31,818 bases of DNA from an uncultured Acetatifactor sp. (GCA_910587755.1 CAJUNZ010000026.1:1-31818), one strand, 5' to 3'; counted from the first letter of the stretch, positions 7,565 through 15,959 are shown. Notes: generated by a model not told the origin, from the letters alone. Made by a program: numbers and translations.

Positions 7565-8745
7565 GGAATCCGTTGGCAGACAAGGTGACGGGGATAAAAC
7601 CGTCTGGAATCCGTAAATTTTTTGATATTGTCAGCGAGAGAAAAGACGCCATTTCTCTGGGGGTGGGGGAGCCGGATTTTGACACTCCATGGCATATCAG
7701 GGATGAGGGGATCTACTCCCTGGAGAAGGGTAAGACTTTTTACACTTCCAATGCGGGCCTGAAGGAGCTTCGGGAGGAAATCTGCCGTTACCTGCAAAGG
7801 AAACAGGGGCTTGTGTACGATCCTCTGAAGGAGGTGGTTGTCACCGTGGGCGGCTCGGAGGCCATCGACATAGGTCTCAGAGCCATGGTGAATCCAGGGG
7901 ATGAGGTGCTGATTCCACAGCCCAGTTATGTGTCCTATGAACCCTGTGCGGTGCTGGCGGGTGCGGTGCCCGTGATTATCAATCTGAAGGCGGAGAATGA
8001 ATTCCGCCTGACGGCCAGGGAGCTGGAGGAGGCGGTCACGGACAGAACCAAGATCCTGATTCTGCCCTTTCCCAACAATCCCACAGGCGCCATTATGGAG
8101 CGCAGAGACCTGGAAGCCATTGCGGAGGTGGCGGTGAAACGGGATCTTTTTGTCCTGTCAGATGAGATCTATGCCGAGCTCAGCTATAAGGAAAAACATG
8201 TGAGTATTGCGCAGATGCCAGGAATGAAGGAGCGCACCATTCTGATAAATGGTTTTTCCAAGGCTTACGCCATGACGGGATGGCGTCTGGGTTACGCCTG
8301 CGGCCCTGCCAATATCCTGGAACAGATGACGAAAATTCATCAGTTTGCCATTATGTGTGCTCCCACCACAAGTCAGTATGCGGCCGTGGAAGCTCTCAGA
8401 AACGGGGATGAGGATGTGGCGGAAATGTGCAGAGCCTACAACCAGAGACGGCGGTTCCTGCTGAATGCGTTCCGGGAGATGAACCTTCCCTGTTTTGAAC
8501 CTTTTGGGGCATTTTATGTGTTTCCCTGTATTAAAGAGTTTGGAATGAGCAGCGACGACTTTGCCACCAGATTTTTAGATGAGGAGAATGTGGCAGTGGT
8601 GCCGGGAACTGCTTTTGGAGAATGCGGGGAAGGATTCCTGCGCATTTCTTACGCCTATTCTGTGGAAAAACTGAAAATCGCCATGGGCAGGCTGGAGCGC
8701 TTTGTGGGGAGACTGCGGGAGGAGCAGGGAAAGAGACAGCCCTGA
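7561..8745 (+). CDS. PLP-dependent class I/II aminotransferase
   Basis: A 394-residue fold-type I aminotransferase. It has the N-terminal AISLGVGEPDFDTPWHI, the VGGSEAIDIGLRAM segment for cofactor phosphate binding, PFPNNPTGAI, the DEIYAEL aspartate that contacts the pyridine nitrogen, the PLP lysine K234 in NGFSKAYAMTGWRLGY, and the FLRISYAYS arginine near the C-terminus that binds the substrate carboxylate. Length and motifs fit the aspartate/aromatic/PatA-like group. The specific amino donor cannot be read from sequence. Coupling to an Lrp/AsnC regulator suggests a role in amino-acid metabolism under amino-acid control. Confidence 0.92.
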   Translation: MRNPLADKVTGIKPSGIRKFFDIVSERKDAISLGVGEPDFDTPWHIRDEGIYSLEKGKTFYTSNAGLKELREEICRYLQRKQGLVYDPLKEVVVTVGGSEAIDIGLRAMVNPGDEVLIPQPSYVSYEPCAVLAGAVPVIINLKAENEFRLTARELEEAVTDRTKILILPFPNNPTGAIMERRDLEAIAEVAVKRDLFVLSDEIYAELSYKEKHVSIAQMPGMKERTILINGFSKAYAMTGWRLGYACGPANILEQMTKIHQFAIMCAPTTSQYAAVEALRNGDEDVAEMCRAYNQRRRFLLNAFREMNLPCFEPFGAFYVFPCIKEFGMSSDDFATRFLDEENVAVVPGTAFGECGEGFLRISYAYSVEKLKIAMGRLERFVGRLREEQGKRQP

Positions 8746-8840
8746 AGCCTGCGGAAGGAGCAGGGAAGGAGCATTCGGGCATTCATGAAGCGGGCAGGAA
8801 GATTTTGGCATTGGGCGGCAGGGGCCGCAGGAGGATGAAA

Positions 8841-9926
8841 ATGCACATTGTACTGCATCAGCCGGAGATACCGGGAAATACGGGAAACATTGGGCGTACC
8901 TGCGTGGCTGCAGGTGCGCCCCTGCATTTAATAGAGCCATTGGGGTTCTGCCTGGATGAAAAATCTATAAAGCGGGCCGGGCTGGACTATTGGGACAAGC
9001 TGAAAGTACACAGATATATGAATTTCGAGGAGTTTTCAGCCAGGAATCCAGGGATAAAGCTGTGGATGGCCACCACCAAGGCCAAAAGGAATTATACGGA
9101 GGTTTCCTTTGGGCCCGATGACTATATTATGTTTGGAAAAGAGAGCGCAGGGATCCCGGAGGAAATTCTGGTGGAACAGGAGGAGAACTGTATCAGGATT
9201 CCCATGCTGCCGGATATCCGCTCTCTGAATTTATCCAATTCCGTGGCCATTGTGCTCTATGAAGCCCTGCGCCAGAACGGATTTCAGGATATGCAGCGGC
9301 AGGGAGAACTTCACAGACTCCACTGGGAAGGGGGAGCGGAGCCTGGCCCGGAGGCCGCCTCTGGAGCAGTTTTGCGCCAGGAGAGGGCCCCAGAGGAGCA
9401 AAATTGCGCGCTCCAGGCCGCTTCCTGCCGGAGTTCTGCAGGGAAGGAACAGACAGCGTATGTGGCGCCGGGAGCGGTGGTCTCGGGAAAAGTGTTCCTG
9501 GAAGCAGGAGCAAGCGTCTGGTATCATGCGGTGGTGCGGGGAGACAGGGAGAAAGTCCGCATTGGGAGAGGAAGCAATGTCCAGGACAACTGTGTGGTGC
9601 ATGTGGAGGCAGGGTTTCCCGCAGATATAGGAGAAAATGTGACGGTGGGGCACGGGGCCATTGTCCACGGCTGTACTGTGGGGGACAACACCCTCATCGG
9701 CATGGGCTCCATTCTTATGAACGGCTGCAGGGTTGGCAGGAACTGTATTGTAGGCGCGGGAGCTCTGGTGACGGAGGGGACGGTGGTGCCTGACAATTCC
9801 CTGGTTCTCGGCAGTCCCGGGCGGGTGGTCAGACAGGTAAAGGGATCGGAGATCGGGGCCAGTCTGAAAAACGCCAGACTTTACGCACAGGAAGCGCAGT
9901 CCTGTTTAGAGGTGTACTGCGGTTAA
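8841..9926 (+). CDS. trmL: Fusion: TrmL-type tRNA 2'-O-methyltransferase + gamma-carbonic anhydrase-like domain
   Basis: One uninterrupted 361-residue frame joins two complete modules. Residues 1-156 are a SpoU/SPOUT methyltransferase of the TrmL type, which 2'-O-methylates the wobble base of tRNA-Leu. Motifs: QPEIPGNTGNIGRTC, IMFGKESAGIPEEIL and IPMLPDIRSLNLSNSVAIVL. The usual C-terminal LHRLHWE follows. A polar linker covers about residues 157-205. Residues 206-335 are a left-handed beta-helix of the gamma-carbonic anhydrase/YrdA-PaaY type (VVRGDREKVRIGRGSNVQDN, then VVHVE and VGHGAIVHG with three zinc-ligand histidines, and IGMGSILMNG). ATG 8841 has AGGAGG 6 bp upstream; ATG 8835 abuts it. 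The modules are normally separate proteins of about 155 and 170 residues. Linked function unknown. Confidence 0.88.
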   Translation: MHIVLHQPEIPGNTGNIGRTCVAAGAPLHLIEPLGFCLDEKSIKRAGLDYWDKLKVHRYMNFEEFSARNPGIKLWMATTKAKRNYTEVSFGPDDYIMFGKESAGIPEEILVEQEENCIRIPMLPDIRSLNLSNSVAIVLYEALRQNGFQDMQRQGELHRLHWEGGAEPGPEAASGAVLRQERAPEEQNCALQAASCRSSAGKEQTAYVAPGAVVSGKVFLEAGASVWYHAVVRGDREKVRIGRGSNVQDNCVVHVEAGFPADIGENVTVGHGAIVHGCTVGDNTLIGMGSILMNGCRVGRNCIVGAGALVTEGTVVPDNSLVLGSPGRVVRQVKGSEIGASLKNARLYAQEAQSCLEVYCG

Positions 9927-9977
9927 AATATGTGCCGGTTTCCATGCGTTGGAGATTGGCAGGAAGGCAGGGAAACA

Positions 9978-10772
9978 ATGACATTGTCTGAAAAAACAGC
10001 AAGTCTTCTTGGGGGAGAAGAATACGAAATCGACAGTATCGGAATGTCCGGATCCCGTGTTTATCTGGGAAAAAACAAGATTTTAAAGGTCCAGGAGCAG
10101 GGGGAGGAGGCAGAAAACGAGTATCGTATGCTGCAGTATCTTCAGGGAAAACTTCCTGTTCCCATGCTGTATGCCCATGAGATTTGGGAGGGAAAATCGT
10201 ATCTGCTGATGAGCAGATGTGAGGGTGAGATGGCCTGTTCCCAATCTTATATGACGGAGCCTGCCCTTCTGTGCAGCCTGCTGGCAAAGGGGTTGAAACT
10301 GCTGTGGAGCATGGATGTGGGGGACTGCCCTTCCGACCAGAGACTGCACCGCAAACTTGCCATGGCCCGGTACAATATAGAGAATGGCCTGGTTGACCTG
10401 GACAATGTGGAGCCGGATACATTTGGCGAAAAGGGGTTTCAGGATCCTTATGAGCTGCTGGAATGGCTGTATGAAAACAAACCGGAAGAGGAACCGGTTC
10501 TTTCTCATGGGGATTTCTGCCTTCCCAATCTGTTTGGCGTCCGCAGCAGGGTTAGCGGTTATATCGACCTGGGCAGGGCCGGCATGGCGGATAAGTGGTG
10601 CGATATAGCTCTGTGTTACCGCTGTCTGTCCCATAATTACGGCGGAAAGTACAGCATCCAGGGAATGGCTGCCTGGAAGGAGTACGATGATCTTCTTTTG
10701 TTCCGGGAACTGGGCATGGAGCCGGACTGGGAGAAAATACGCTATTATATTTTGCTGGATGAACTGTTCTGA
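9978..10772 (+). CDS. APH(3')-family aminoglycoside phosphotransferase homologue
   Basis: The predicted product is 264 residues, the same length as APH(3')-IIIa. It has a protein-kinase-like fold with an N-lobe Gly-rich start (GMSGSRVYLG), the ATP lysine in ILKVQE, the catalytic loop HGDFCLPN (His177, Asp179), the Mg-binding GYIDLGRAGMADKW, and the C-terminal DWEKIRYYILLDELF, which closely follows APH(3')-III. This family phosphorylates the 3'-OH of kanamycin- and neomycin-type drugs with ATP. The gene sits in a housekeeping context without a mobile element next to it, and the body diverges from clinical alleles, so an intrinsic or unexpressed enzyme is plausible. ATG 9978 follows AGGGA at 4 bp; 48 bp upstream is in frame but unlike the family. 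Confidence 0.85.
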   Translation: MTLSEKTASLLGGEEYEIDSIGMSGSRVYLGKNKILKVQEQGEEAENEYRMLQYLQGKLPVPMLYAHEIWEGKSYLLMSRCEGEMACSQSYMTEPALLCSLLAKGLKLLWSMDVGDCPSDQRLHRKLAMARYNIENGLVDLDNVEPDTFGEKGFQDPYELLEWLYENKPEEEPVLSHGDFCLPNLFGVRSRVSGYIDLGRAGMADKWCDIALCYRCLSHNYGGKYSIQGMAAWKEYDDLLLFRELGMEPDWEKIRYYILLDELF

Positions 10773-10860
10773 ACATCTCAATAGGGGAATGACAGCTCCT
10801 CACTTTAACTTTTGGAAATTTCTGCCGATATAACTGTCAGATGCGAAGGGAAGGGTCTTT

Positions 10861-11036
10861 GGATAACCTAGTATAATCCACAACAATTACCACTATGTTT
10901 CGCGAAGGATAAATTTTCAGTCTGCAAGGCGGAGGAAGGAGTCGTAGCGGGCTACGATGACTGACGACAACGATGCAGATGGAAATTTAGACAAGTGAAA
11001 CATGTGGTTAATTGGTGGGGGTTATACTAGTATACC
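10861..11036. repeat. 176-bp imperfect palindrome (MITE/REP-like element)
   Basis: The two halves of this stretch are imperfect reverse complements, centred near 10949. The outer ends are GGATAACCTAGTATAATCC against the reverse complement of the far end (GGTATACTAGTATAACCC). Next in are ACCACTATGTTTC against ACCACATGTTTCAC, TAAATTTTCAGTCTGCA against TAAATTTCCATCTGCA, and an apex TCGTAGC-GG-GCTACGA. No coding capacity is evident. The size and terminal inverted symmetry fit a non-autonomous mobile element or a large structured RNA. It fills nearly the whole gap between the aph-like gene and the next gene. Confidence 0.7.
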
Positions 11037-11079
11037 AGGCAATTCCTAAATGAGCCACAGGGAAGTGGGAGGGATTTCT

Positions 11080-12246
11080 ATGGATAGAGTGAGAAGTGTG
11101 TCACATTCCTACGGAAGCGGTACGGCGGTGTGGCAGAATGGCAGTCAGGCGGCAGGTACGGGAGCCGTCAGGGTACAGGTACAGGGGACGGCGGGGGGAC
11201 AGTCTGCCTCACAGCAGAACTTTGGAGGGCAGCAGTTCTCCCAGGAGGAGACGGGGAAACAGCCTTTTGGATATCAGGATCAAGACCAGGAAGAGCTTTT
11301 TGCGCTCCAGGACCAGGCCAGGGGAGAATTTTTCGCGCAGCAGGGCTCCGGGCAGCAGCGCGTGAGAGAACAGCTTTTTTCGCGGCAGGAAAAGGCCCGG
11401 GAGAGTGTCTCACAGCAGGAGGCCCAGGAGAGTGTTCCACAGCAGGAGGCCCAGGAAAGTGTCTCACAGCAGGGAGGAGTCCGGAGAGGGAAGGCGATCC
11501 GGCTGGATCGCAGGGAAACCAGGGAACAGGATGCCTTGAAGATGACACCGGCGCAGCAGCGTACCCAGGAGCAGCTTGCCGCATGGCGCAGTGCCCAGGA
11601 ATTTCTGGCCAGACAGCAGAAGGCGAAGGAAGAGTCAGAGGAGGGCAACAGTATTATATCGCAGCTTCTGGACCAGGCCGAGTCCATCAAAGAGGCCTTC
11701 GACCCCAAGAACAAGAAAAATCTCTATGATGCCACTATGGACTTGACCCTGATCTCTCAGATGGAGAAGGTTCCTCCGCTGAAAGCCATGCAGGTAAGAA
11801 TTTTGTATAAGATCCGTTCTATCAAGACAAGCGGAGCAAAATCGTCTGAGATCAGAGTGGCCGTCAATAAGCTGAAAAAGGTGCTGGGCAAAGTGAAGGC
11901 AAAAATCAAGAGCCTGAAGAAAGAAGAGCAGCTGGAGACCAGCCGGAAGAAGGCGGAGGAGGCCAAACGCAAGGCCAAGGAAGAAGCGCTGCGCAGAGAG
12001 CTTGAGCTTCGCAAAAAGGTCCGAAAGGCCAAGGAGCGGAAGGACATAGAGGAGAGTAAAATGGGCCTGGGGGCCAATTACGGCGGGCCCGGGGAGGCTG
12101 TAGCGCCGGGCCTTGAGATGGACATTCACTCCAGCCTGGAAGCGGCGGCGCCTTCCATGGAGCCAGGGGCCGTGATGGATGTGGCGGTGGCGGATATGGG
12201 AGCCGCCGTGGCGGACGCGGGAGGAGCCGTGGATGTGAGCCTGTAA
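11080..12246 (+). CDS. Gln-rich, Lys-rich coiled-coil protein of unknown function
   Basis: A 388-residue protein starting at ATG 11080, with GGGAGGGA 5-6 bp upstream. Residues 1-150 are low complexity and rich in Gln, Gly and Ser, including three copies of an ESVxQQEAQ unit (DNA about 11400-11475). Residues 190-290 (EEGNSIISQLLDQAESIKEA, then LISQMEKVPPLKAMQVRILY and VAVNKLKKVLGKVKAKIKSL) look ordered. Residues 285-330 are a strongly charged Lys/Glu coiled coil. The tail is Gly/Ala/Asp-rich. No signal peptide or membrane segment is seen, so it is probably cytoplasmic. I recognise no characterised family. It converges on the AEC transporter gene 28 bp away. Confidence 0.75.
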   Translation: MDRVRSVSHSYGSGTAVWQNGSQAAGTGAVRVQVQGTAGGQSASQQNFGGQQFSQEETGKQPFGYQDQDQEELFALQDQARGEFFAQQGSGQQRVREQLFSRQEKARESVSQQEAQESVPQQEAQESVSQQGGVRRGKAIRLDRRETREQDALKMTPAQQRTQEQLAAWRSAQEFLARQQKAKEESEEGNSIISQLLDQAESIKEAFDPKNKKNLYDATMDLTLISQMEKVPPLKAMQVRILYKIRSIKTSGAKSSEIRVAVNKLKKVLGKVKAKIKSLKKEEQLETSRKKAEEAKRKAKEEALRRELELRKKVRKAKERKDIEESKMGLGANYGGPGEAVAPGLEMDIHSSLEAAAPSMEPGAVMDVAVADMGAAVADAGGAVDVSL

Positions 12247-12274
12247 TGGAGTGCCGGCGAAACCGGAGAGAAAA

Positions 12275-13186
12275 TTATACAAGAGCAAGAAGGATGGGAA
12301 TCGTGAACACGCAGAGCAGGGTGGTGAGGATGATGGCCGCGCTGCAGGTGGTGCCGTCGATTCCCTTTTGCGTGCCCAGAATCAGAGGCATATTGCCGAT
12401 GGGCATGCCAAACATAACCATGCATACGGAGATCAGGGCCTGGTCCTGGGTGGCAAGTCTCAAAAGCGGAAGCATCAAAAGAGGCAGGGCCAGCAGCTTT
12501 ATGACAGAGAAGACATAGAGCCTTGGCTGTCCGAAAATCTTCTTCCAGTCAGAGTGTGCCAGGGTGAATCCCACAGCCACCAGGGCCATGGGGGAAGTGA
12601 CATTTCCCAGATATGTGACGGCGGTCTTGATGAAATCCGGAAGCTGGATGCCCAGAAGGATCACCAGCAGGGCGGCGGTGCCGGACACGGTGCCGGGGTT
12701 TATCATGGACTTCAGGGAGGAGAGGGAAAAGCTTCCGTCCATCAGCGCAATGCCGTAGGTGTAGAAGACGAGGGTATATATCAGCAGGAACTCCGTCACG
12801 TAGACTACATACTCTTCCCCAAGGATGCTGGATACCACAGGGATGCCGATAAAGCCCAGGTTGGAGAAGACAAACATCATCTGGAAGATTTTTCTCTGCT
12901 GGGGTTCTCTGTCAAAGAAACGGGACAGCAGCATGCCCACTGCGATAAAGACAGCGAACATGCCCAGGGCGATAAGGCCCACAATGCCCATGGTTTCCAG
13001 GGAGACCAGCCCTACGGAATTGGCGCAGCCTGACAGGATCAGCAGAGGATTGAAAATGTTGACGATCATTTTGCTCATCTGGCCGTTGGTGTGTTCGTCC
13101 AACATTCCCTTTTTGGCCGCGAAAAATCCCGTGCCAATCATAATCAGCAGGGAAAGCATCTGGAAAAATACGGTGAATATTGTCAT
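12275..13186 (-). CDS. AEC (auxin efflux carrier) family transporter
   Basis: A 303-residue protein made of about ten hydrophobic segments in two inverted halves, the usual architecture and length of the AEC/Mem_trans family. It starts FFQMLSLLIMIGTGFFAAKK with the conserved NPLLILSG following. Later it has FVFSNLGFIGIPVV, the family's Asn-Gly-rich crossover segment, and at the end MFGMPIGNMPLILG. Bacterial members move organic acids such as malate, or are uncharacterised. The start at 13186 has AAAGGGA about 7 bp upstream. It is transcribed divergently from the GPH transporter. Substrate not predictable. Confidence 0.9.
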   Translation of the reverse strand: MTIFTVFFQMLSLLIMIGTGFFAAKKGMLDEHTNGQMSKMIVNIFNPLLILSGCANSVGLVSLETMGIVGLIALGMFAVFIAVGMLLSRFFDREPQQRKIFQMMFVFSNLGFIGIPVVSSILGEEYVVYVTEFLLIYTLVFYTYGIALMDGSFSLSSLKSMINPGTVSGTAALLVILLGIQLPDFIKTAVTYLGNVTSPMALVAVGFTLAHSDWKKIFGQPRLYVFSVIKLLALPLLMLPLLRLATQDQALISVCMVMFGMPIGNMPLILGTQKGIDGTTCSAAIILTTLLCVFTIPILLALV

Positions 13187-13481
13187 GGAAGTATCCCTTT
13201 CCCTGCCTTTGAAGGCAGCAGGCTTGAATCTTTTTCTACAGATTCAAATTACACTTTTTCTGCATGTTTGTCAAGGGCGCCAGAGCTTTTGCCGGCGTGC
13301 CGGAGGATGAGAAACGCGTATATTTTTCCCCAGGGTGTGGAATGCTTTTTTCAATGTTTCTAAAAATGTTGCCGGGATTTGCCGGGCCGGGAATCTGGTC
13401 TCGGGCCTGCTGTCAGGAAGGGGCCGTGATAAAAAGTGGCTCAATAGGAGATGTATGGGGGAAAAAGTGCAAGGGATAACA

Positions 13482-14882
13482 ATGGGAGAGAGGGACATGG
13501 GGGCCTGGGGACGTCCTTTTGGGATTCGGGACAAAGTCGGGTACATGTTCGGAGATTTTGGCAATGATTTCAGCTTTATTTTTGCCAGCAGTTATCTGAT
13601 GATATTCTACACCAAAGTGCTGGGACTGAGCGGGGTTGCGGTGGGAATCCTCTTCATGGGGGCAAGGCTTGTGGACGCCTTCACGGATGTGACCATGGGG
13701 CGGATTGTTGACCATATGCGGTCGGCGCCCCAGGGCAGGTTCCGGCCCTGGATCCGGTGGATGAGCGTTCCTGTGGCTGCAGCCAGCAGCCTTATGTACC
13801 TGTATTTTGTGAGGGACTGGGCATACTGGGCCAGGCTTGTGTATGTGACAGTGACGTATCTTCTCTGGGGAAGCTTCTGCTATACCGCCATCAATATTCC
13901 CTACGGCTCCATGGCTTCCGTGATCAGCGCTCAGGTGAAGGACAGGGCCGAGCTTTCCACTTTCCGTAGCATCGGGGCCTCTCTGGCAGGGCTTGTGATA
14001 GGGGTTCTGGTGCCCCTGGCGGTGTATGAGACAGATCCCCAGGGGAATCAGGTGGTAAAGCCTCTGAGTTTTACCCTGACGGCGGCGGTGTTCGGTGTCC
14101 TGGCGGTGATCTGTTACAGCCTCTGCTATCATCTGTGCCGGGAGAGGGTGACTTTTGAGAAAAAGGAGCAAAAGAAAGAAAGCGTCCTGGAGATGCTTCG
14201 TGGGCTTGGGAGGAACCGGCCGCTGCTGGCCCTGGTCTGCGGGGCGCTTCTGCTGCTTCTGGCCACCCTCCTGGGGCAGGCCATGAACAATTATCTGTTT
14301 CTGGACTATTTTAAGAACGCCAAAGCTCTTTCCTATGTGAATCTGATCAGCGTGGGAGGAACGCTGATCCTGGCCCCCTTTGTGTCCAGGATTGCGGAGA
14401 ATTTCGGCAAGAAAGAGGCCGGGGCCCTGGGTATGCTGGCGGGAGGGGCGGTCTATCTGCTGCTGTTTTTTCTGCGGGTGAAAAGCATTCCTGTGTTTCT
14501 TGGGCTGTTGTTTCTTGGCACGCTGGGAGTGGGAATGTTCAACCTGATTGTCTGGGCGTTTATCACGGATATTATAGACTATCAGGAGATTGTCACAGGA
14601 AAGCGGGAGGACGGCACGGTGTATGCGGTTTATTCCTTTGCCAGGAAGGCGGGGCAGGCTCTGGCAGGGGGGCTGGGAGGATTTGTGCTCACCGCCGTGG
14701 GCTATGTGTCCGAGGCGCCCGCCCAGGCTCCGGAGGTGTCGGAACGGATCTACACGGTGGCCACTCTGGTGCCGGGACTGTGCTATTTGGCGGTGTTTCT
14801 GGTGATGCAGTTTGCCTATCCTCTCAACAGGAGACAGGTGGAGGCCAACACCGCGGTGCTGCGGGAAAGGCGGGGGAGATGA
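13482..14882 (+). CDS. GPH-family sugar:cation symporter (MelB/XylP-like MFS)
   Basis: The 466 residues match the usual size for glycoside-pentoside-hexuronide symporters. It opens PFGIRDKVGYMFGDFGNDFS, with the family cation-site motif DVTMGRIVDHMRSAPQGRFRPW in the second helix/loop, NIPYGSMASVIS in the fourth helix region, and ITDIIDYQEIVTGKREDGTVYA before helix 11. About twelve membrane segments. ATG 13482 has AAGGGA at 5 bp; an in-frame ATG at 13455 with AGGAG at 4 bp is an alternative adding nine residues. Its stop overlaps the next gene by ATGA, so transporter and GH2-like protein are translationally coupled. That suggests a glycoside or glycan-derived substrate. Confidence 0.92.
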   Translation: MGERDMGAWGRPFGIRDKVGYMFGDFGNDFSFIFASSYLMIFYTKVLGLSGVAVGILFMGARLVDAFTDVTMGRIVDHMRSAPQGRFRPWIRWMSVPVAAASSLMYLYFVRDWAYWARLVYVTVTYLLWGSFCYTAINIPYGSMASVISAQVKDRAELSTFRSIGASLAGLVIGVLVPLAVYETDPQGNQVVKPLSFTLTAAVFGVLAVICYSLCYHLCRERVTFEKKEQKKESVLEMLRGLGRNRPLLALVCGALLLLLATLLGQAMNNYLFLDYFKNAKALSYVNLISVGGTLILAPFVSRIAENFGKKEAGALGMLAGGAVYLLLFFLRVKSIPVFLGLLFLGTLGVGMFNLIVWAFITDIIDYQEIVTGKREDGTVYAVYSFARKAGQALAGGLGGFVLTAVGYVSEAPAQAPEVSERIYTVATLVPGLCYLAVFLVMQFAYPLNRRQVEANTAVLRERRGR

Positions 14883-15958
14883 GATTTGACAGAAGGGCCC
14901 CGGGCGGGGGTGCGGAGCTGCTGTGCAGGCTGGAGAACGGCAAGGCCCTGCTGGAGTGGACATTTCATTTGGAAGAGGAATCCCCTTCCGGAGAAGGGGC
15001 GGTCCTGGTGCGCCTTGAGGACAGCCGGGGGGAGTCTGTCCTGGAGTCCGTGCAGGATCTGGCAGAGGAGGAACCCCTGCAGGCATTTTTGCTGCAGCCC
15101 CGGCTTTGGACAGGCCTGGGAAATCCGTATCTGTACCACATGGAAGCGCTGCTTTTGGACGGGGACGGCGTGTGCCGGGACAGGATTGCAGGTCCCCTTC
15201 CCCTGCGTAGCATAAGCAGGGCGGGGAACAGAGGAGAGACGGGGATTCTGCTCAACGGCGTTTCCTTCGGCATGCGCGCCGTGAGGTATTTTCTGCCCCG
15301 GGAGAGATCGGGGGCGGCATGGCAGTGCCGTGTGCTGGAGGATTTCCGGCTTCTTGGGAGACTGGGGGCCAACTGCCTGTGTCTGGAGAAGGGAGATGGC
15401 GCAGAAGGGGCCCGTGGGGCTTTTCTGCAGCTCTGTGACCGCTTTGGATTTCTGGTCTGTCTAGGGAGCTTAGACAGTGCCTCAGACCAGTTCCGGGGCC
15501 AGGGAAGGGGACTGGAAAAAGTCCTGGTGCATGGGAGCAGCCTGGAGACGGCGCTGCCGTGGGGGAAGATTCCCTGCCTCCGCCCTAAGGCCGGGGAGGC
15601 GCAGGAACCTGCCCTGTTACTTCCTTCGGACAGCAGCCCCACAGGATTGTATTACCGATATATGGCAGCGTGGAGCCGGGAGCCTTTTGTCTATATAGAT
15701 CCCAGAAGCCTGAAACGGCTTCGGGCCGGAACCTATGAGGTGGCAGTCTACAGCAGCTGCTCCAGGGTGGCGCTGTACTCAGACGGCCTGATACATGAAT
15801 TCCAGCGGGGCGAGGGAAAGTTTGTCTTCCGGGATTTCTCCGCCAGGGGCCCCTGTATTATGCTGAATGCGGAAGGGGACGGGTGCAGCCATTCCCTGGC
15901 AGTCCACAAATCCCTGGGGGATGGGCCCGGGGCTTATGGTATGGGGATTAAAAATTAA
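14879..15958 (+). CDS. Degenerate GH2-like protein lacking the catalytic barrel core
   Basis: A 359-residue protein whose pieces align in order with family 2 glycoside hydrolases. LLQPRLWTGLGNPYLYHMEA matches the Ig-like domain end (normally PxLWSPENPYLY). GILLNGVSFGMRAVRYFLPR resembles the LNGKPVxLRGV barrel start. Then come LEDFRLLGRLGANCLCL and LCDRFGFLV. Near residues 260-335, SPTGLYYRYMAAWSREPFVYI followed by YEVAVYSSCSRVALYSDGL resembles the DUF4982 region. Between these, where the two catalytic glutamates and most of the TIM barrel should be, only about 70 unrelated residues remain. It is probably not an active hydrolase of the classical type; a binding or regulatory role, or decay after an internal deletion, is inference. 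Confidence 0.65.
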   Translation: MRFDRRAPGGGAELLCRLENGKALLEWTFHLEEESPSGEGAVLVRLEDSRGESVLESVQDLAEEEPLQAFLLQPRLWTGLGNPYLYHMEALLLDGDGVCRDRIAGPLPLRSISRAGNRGETGILLNGVSFGMRAVRYFLPRERSGAAWQCRVLEDFRLLGRLGANCLCLEKGDGAEGARGAFLQLCDRFGFLVCLGSLDSASDQFRGQGRGLEKVLVHGSSLETALPWGKIPCLRPKAGEAQEPALLLPSDSSPTGLYYRYMAAWSREPFVYIDPRSLKRLRAGTYEVAVYSSCSRVALYSDGLIHEFQRGEGKFVFRDFSARGPCIMLNAEGDGCSHSLAVHKSLGDGPGAYGMGIKN

Positions 15959-15959
15959 A

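Noticed and set aside
13413..15086. 557-codon minus-strand open frame
   Set aside because: It is antisense to the GPH transporter and GH2-like genes, rich in Pro/His/Gln as expected of a GC-rich shadow frame, with no recognisable domain.
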